DNA of 64,000 bases from Lottia gigantea. Its lineage: Eukaryota; Mollusca; Gastropoda; Lottiidae. The notes below the pieces were generated by a model. The model saw only the letters and a program-made list of their open reading frames with translations. It did not search any database and had not been told where the DNA came from. Position numbers and translations under genes: made by a program. Where the stretch lies: positions 217,188-281,187 of the forward strand of contig NW_008708846.1 in NCBI RefSeq assembly GCF_000327385.1, read 5' to 3'. Of this stretch, positions 43,901-49,900 are shown piece by piece (positions within the stretch are counted from its first letter, which is position 1; each line of letters starts with the position of its first letter).

Positions 43901-46900
43901 TTGTGCTTAGGATAAGGCTGCAACGATGAACCGATGAACTGAGATACTTTCCTTCTTATCGATGCATTGCATTGGATAAAAATAATTGTGATGTATCGGT
44001 CCGATTAATTCTTAGCCCCCTTCAATAACAAATGACACTGAATCCTTGTGTAAGAGAAATTGTGTCATGTTTTCATTTTTCAAGTATGATTTTCACATCA
44101 AAATTTGCAAAAACCGTATGCTTATGTTTAGGTATTACGGGGACTCTCGGGAGCACTTATCTTTTTCTTATCTTGAAGATCCAACCAACAGCACCTAATC
44201 ACCAAGCAGATGATAATCCGATTCATTTTAACTTATACTTGTAGATAATGGAGAGGTTCTAGAGTATTTTGACAATTTTATTCAAGCATGGGAAATATTA
44301 AAAGAAAAACTTGTATCACATGGTAATGTACCTAATAATTCTACGATTTCCATTTTTGTTATTTCACTCCTACTTTTACCTGCACATGGGATTGGAAACA
44401 AAATACTTGGATTATTAACTCAGATCTACTTCTCACTGTACTTGATTATTAGCATAGAACATAATTTAAAGCCATTTGCATTAAAGAACATCACTTATCA
44501 ATCTCAGTGTTGTCTGTCCTAATGATGGTCAAGGTCATTAAAGTGGTTGGACCATGGTGAAAACATTGATAAATGTTTGGTGAATATTCGTATTTGAAAT
44601 AAACCATTCAAATAAAATAACAATTATTAACGAGTGAAATTCAAAGTGAAATTAAAGCTAACAGAAAAGATGATGGTTATTATGTAATAGTTATAGATGT
44701 GTGACACCCTGCAGAAGTTTCATACAAAAACATTAACCACAAAGTCGACTGATGACGGCATGTTGAGGTCTTGAACTCATTGTCAAATATGATATTTGGT
44801 ATCTGATTCCACTTAAGGAAGTTAGTATTTCAAGATGATATCTGATTTTATTTTATTATTATATATATATATCAATGTCTTTATTTCAGTTTGTAGAATA
44901 GATGACAATGTATTATTAAGTTTACCATCAGAATATCATAATGCTAAGTTGGATCTGAAATCCAGATTAGCAGCTTTCTTACCATCTACAAAGGGACCAG
45001 GTGTATGTTCATACATTTTGGTAGATTTCCTGTGTCGCAAACATAATGAATTTCTAGAGAGTATCTGTCTTTTGAGAAAACAAAAGTAAGTAAATGTATA
45101 AACTGTATTGTTTAGTTTAGAGATAAATATTATCTGTAAGATCTGTAAGATGATCACATAAGAATTGAAATTTTTAAAAATGAGTCCTTGTTCATCATTG
45201 GACTTACCTGGTGTCATAACTTTATAACAGAATCCCTCTATAATCGAATAAATCCATTAAACAAATTAATAATCTATTAAAGTAAGTAATTTTGAAACAT
45301 ATCTAGAAAGCGTTTTTCAATAATTACTTAGTTTAATGTATTATTGTTTTATATAGAGATCCCATTCCTTAGTCATGGCACCTGGTAAGTTCAACTAGTT
45401 GACCAAGTTTGAGACTTTAAATTTTATGTCCATTCTAAGAAGTAGTATTCCTTTATGTATTTAAGTTTAAATGTAAATCTGATGCCTTTGGTAAAATGTT
45501 CTAATATATTGCTTGCATTTGAAAAAATTGTTGCAATCAAAACGTGTAAAAATGTGAATTAGGAATGTGAATTAGGAAAGAACCTCTGGCAAGATGTATG
45601 TTCCTGCATGCTCAGCGAGTGGAGCAATGGATGTGTTTTGGAGTCTATCTGCATACTTAAGTAATATTTGTATCCTGAAAAGTACTTTAATTGATCTGAG
45701 TCAGCCAGTAAAGCAAATATATAGACTATGGTAACACATTAAATTATGTTAAGACCACCAGCAGTGTGTGCAGTGCTTACTCATGTTTCATATTCGTGTA
45801 GTATAAAAAAAATGATGAATACTTGATCAAAATTTATATACAATCTCTGTAGTAAAAACTGTAATGTTGATTGTTGTAGGTTTGAAGATATAATAACTGT
45901 TCATTCCAAGGACTTGACAACTTACCATTTATTTTCATTCCACCTTGTAAAAGATATTGAACCTTTAGTCCTGAGTAATTGTCATTATTCATTCTATCTA
46001 CACTATAAAGGATCTGAGGTAAAAAAAAAACATTATATTACTTGTTACAAGGATCCTAACTAGATGTATGGTGTACTTGTACTTGTATACATTTCTTGAT
46101 TTTTACACTACTAGTACGATTTTATTTTACTTTAAAATAGTAAATGTGATTTTGATGAAAAATTTTGATGAAAGTTTTTGTAATTTGAAGTAATTTGATT
46201 TCTTCTAGGAAATTTCATATGAAGATTATCCCATGTAAAAAAAAAAATGATATTTGAATTTTTATCGATGGCATTTACCAATATGAATTAAATATATCAA
46301 TTCACCTGAAAATAATCTTTTAGCAATAAGAGTTTTTGGCCATGATGTAATAAGAATGTGTCAAATCATGTCAAACTAGATAATATTTGAAATGGATTTC
46401 AATATAATCAAAAGTTGATCCATGGGTTATTACACATCAAGCAGTGATGGCATGCCAGGGGGTACAAATAGGGGGCAGGCTGATCTCAATGACAGGACAA
46501 CTGTCAAGACTAAAATCAAAATCCCTAAGAACATTTTTGAAAAATTTAATTGATTTGTTGCATTCTGACACATACTTTGTTGCAAAAACCTATAAAAATC
46601 TTGTTTTTAAATTTGTTAAAACTAAATTGGGGGTACAACTAGGGGGAACAAACCATTTTTCTAAGAATTATGTGTTTTTCAAGACCCAAATCAACCCCCG
46701 AAAATGACGAACCATGGCCTTTTAAAGATGATGGACTGAGAGTTTGTCTTAACTTAAAAAGATATCTTTATATTACTAATATTCAAATATATTCACATAT
46801 TTTGATATTTATATTTTAGATTACCTATGACTTTGATGGTTTTGAGAACCAGGCTGTAGATCGTTTATTCAGTAGAAAATCAAGAATTCTGACTAATGGC

Positions 46901-49900
46901 CCAGTTATTCCAGTAAGACAACTTTCTAATTGTTCTAATACTACCAATAATTGGCACATCTGATTAACAATATTTCTTAAAGCAATCAATGTCCATAAAA
47001 GAAAGAAAGGATTGATTGAAATCTATGATAAAAAGTTTTAAAACATGTAAATTCCACATCATGAAATTATTCTTAGGAAATTTTTATTATTTTCATTAGC
47101 CATGCAGTAAGTTTAATGTTATTGTCAGTATATCACTCTAAGAGTCTTTATTATGGTTCAGTATAAAGGACATCTCTATTTCTGGAAATGTCCCCACTTC
47201 TGTTTTAGAATAGAGGAAGCAGGGTTATAAACTCTTAAAGTCTGGACTGAACAAGAATATACCTTTCTCCAAATCAAAATAAAGTAAACAGTTGGTTATA
47301 TTATAAATTGTAGCCAATTTGCACAAAAAATCTGTGAAAAAGATTGGATTGTTTGGCAAGCTTGATAACCCATTTTTGTGTTACCGAATGTAGATACAGA
47401 AGACGTATAAAAGTTTGGCGAGTGATAGCTACTAGATCTGAGTCAAATAGTTAAAAGTAGAATTCATTAATAGCAGATATCTTTTGGGGATTTTCTGCAA
47501 TTTCAAAATTTTTCCAAGAGATATTTATTTCTAACAATTGTCTATGTCATATTGCCTGTCAATGTAAAAATTATTTTTTTCAGATAGAAACAATGTTATT
47601 TAAAGCTGATTCAAGTAATGCTTTGGTATTTACAGCAATAAGAAATCTTATTCCACAGGTTTGTATCATTTATGTCTGTAAATTTCAATCACATGAAACA
47701 AAGGAAACTCAAGATCTTTTTATATCTTATTATGATCTGTCCTTCCATCCACATTTCTTATATACATGGTAGAGTTTGCAGTTTTTATCAGATCTTTATG
47801 AAATAAAGGTTCAAATTTGGTTATGATCTGATGATTGGATTTGGAGTTATTGGGTAAAAATAGACAAATTTGGTTTTTTCGGATCTTGATGACACTTGGT
47901 ATACCAGAAGATCAATTGTCATGAATTTATCAGTTATTGCCCTTGATTTAGCCAATATACATTATGTCAAATTTGGCTCAAGAACAAGATAATGACTAAA
48001 GTTTTGATTGGATTGTGACAAACCTTAGTATGCTTATGCATATTTACACTGTTTACACAAGATTTTGACAATCATGTCATCAAGGGTTGTTCTACCGTTC
48101 ATCAAATCCAGTTCAACATCTATAGACATTAATTGCTATAGTCTTACAGTATGTTTTAGATGACAATGAGCTGTACCAGTGTTAATTTTAAAGGGATTGT
48201 AAAGAGGCTTTTAAACTTTTTATGTGTATTGAGGACACTTATATCATCGATTTGCATAATTCCAATTTTCAATCAGAATTTTTATGGTATCACTATCATA
48301 AAGATCCTTAGATATTATTAACTGTGTTTCCACTGAGGGAAAAAGCGGGTTTTAAGCTAGCTTTTGTGTGTTTCTGTAACGGATCGAGAACCGAAAAACC
48401 TTTTTTTTGCATTCGGCAATTTATCAGGGGCCAAATGAAAGCTAGCTTAAAGCCTGCTTTCACTTACCAAGTGAAAACTTGAAAAGCAAGCTTTATCTCA
48501 TTTGACAATAGGGGACGTGCTGCTCTTTCCTTTTATTAACAGAAACAAAACCAACTTTCTTAACTTTCTTTCGTCAATTTAAATAACTTTGCATATCCCA
48601 GTTATATCCATGTCTATACAGATGAGGGAATATGTGCTTTTTCTTCTTTTTTGATTAAATATTAGTAAGTAAACATTCCTTTGTTCACTTTTCTAAAAAC
48701 AGCTGTTCAGTAGTATAGCTCAGTGGAAACGCGGTTATAAGCTGCTTTGTGATAGTGATGTCATAAAACACCTTTAGTTCAATTACAAGAACCATGGTGC
48801 AAATCGATAATCTCAGGATCTCTAATACAGAATTTTTTTTTTACAAAACCTCATTGCAATCCCTTGAATCATATTTTGAAGTAATTTTATTTTCAGATTC
48901 ATCTAAATTCTGTAGTGAAGAGACAAATAACTGAAGAACTTCAGAAACTAACCAATATTTGTGATTCTATTAATAACTTGGATGTTGCTACATCCTTTGT
49001 TAAATCACTAGGTGGTGAGCCTGAGATGAATATACATATCTTTATGTCTGATACACTGAAAATGCAGTCCTCCCTTATGTCTCCAACAGTAAGAAAATGT
49101 TTTATCATAGTTTGCAAATTGATTCCTTTCCTTACAAACTGAAGGCCAAAAGAAGCTCTTAACTTTAAAAGTATATTTTAACAAAAAAATATATTGCAAG
49201 ATCAAAACTTCGAACCATCCAACTTACATTTCCCAAACATAACAATAATGTTTGTAGGAATTATACCCAATTACTGCTCATAGTGGTGGGAAAATCTCAA
49301 AAAGTTAAAATCCTTGAATACACAAAAAAGCACAAAGGGTATAAAATTGGGTTGAATGGCATGTCAGGCTTACACAACAATAAAACTATACACAAGAAGA
49401 ATGACACAGCAACAACGGAGCAAGCTCTGGGAATTTCTCACATCGCAAGAACCTTCAGTTGTTCAAGTGTTACTGTAACAAACTTGATGCAATGTTACAG
49501 GCAGACGAGGCAGATGTCAGGCAGGCCTAGAATGGGCAAAACCAGGGCGATCACACCACGTGATGACTTTGCGAACCTTGCATCTTCGGAACCTCGTTCT
49601 GACATTGATGTCATCAGCTCGCTGATGCGTTAGGTCACAGAGTTAGTCGAGCTGCTTTAGCTTTTGTCATCTGAATTCACTATTACTTTTATTTTATATT
49701 TGTCAGTGAAATGAAAAAAAGGCTGCTGTATATAAGTTTTTACAATGGTCTTGATTTAGGTTTTACTGTTAGTTTGTTCTGTCCTCGATTAACTCACTTT
49801 AATCTAAGCTCACTCTACAATTTATAGAGTAATCCTTTTTCATTTTAGTGATCATATTTATACATTCAAGTTTTATTCCTTTAAGAGCTGCAGCAAGTTT

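Noticed and set aside
44032-44244. 70-codon + frame with a hydrophobic stretch
   Set aside because: Runs into the acceptor of exon 37 in an unrelated frame and resembles no protein I know.
46444-46707. 87-codon + frame in intron 39
   Set aside because: Biased composition, no family resemblance, no splice support in the RNF213 frame.
49283-49394. Upstream part of the Tc1-like frame as a real protein N-terminus
   Set aside because: The 'KKHKGYKIGLNG' part does not match the usual transposase start, so I kept only the HTH-like portion.
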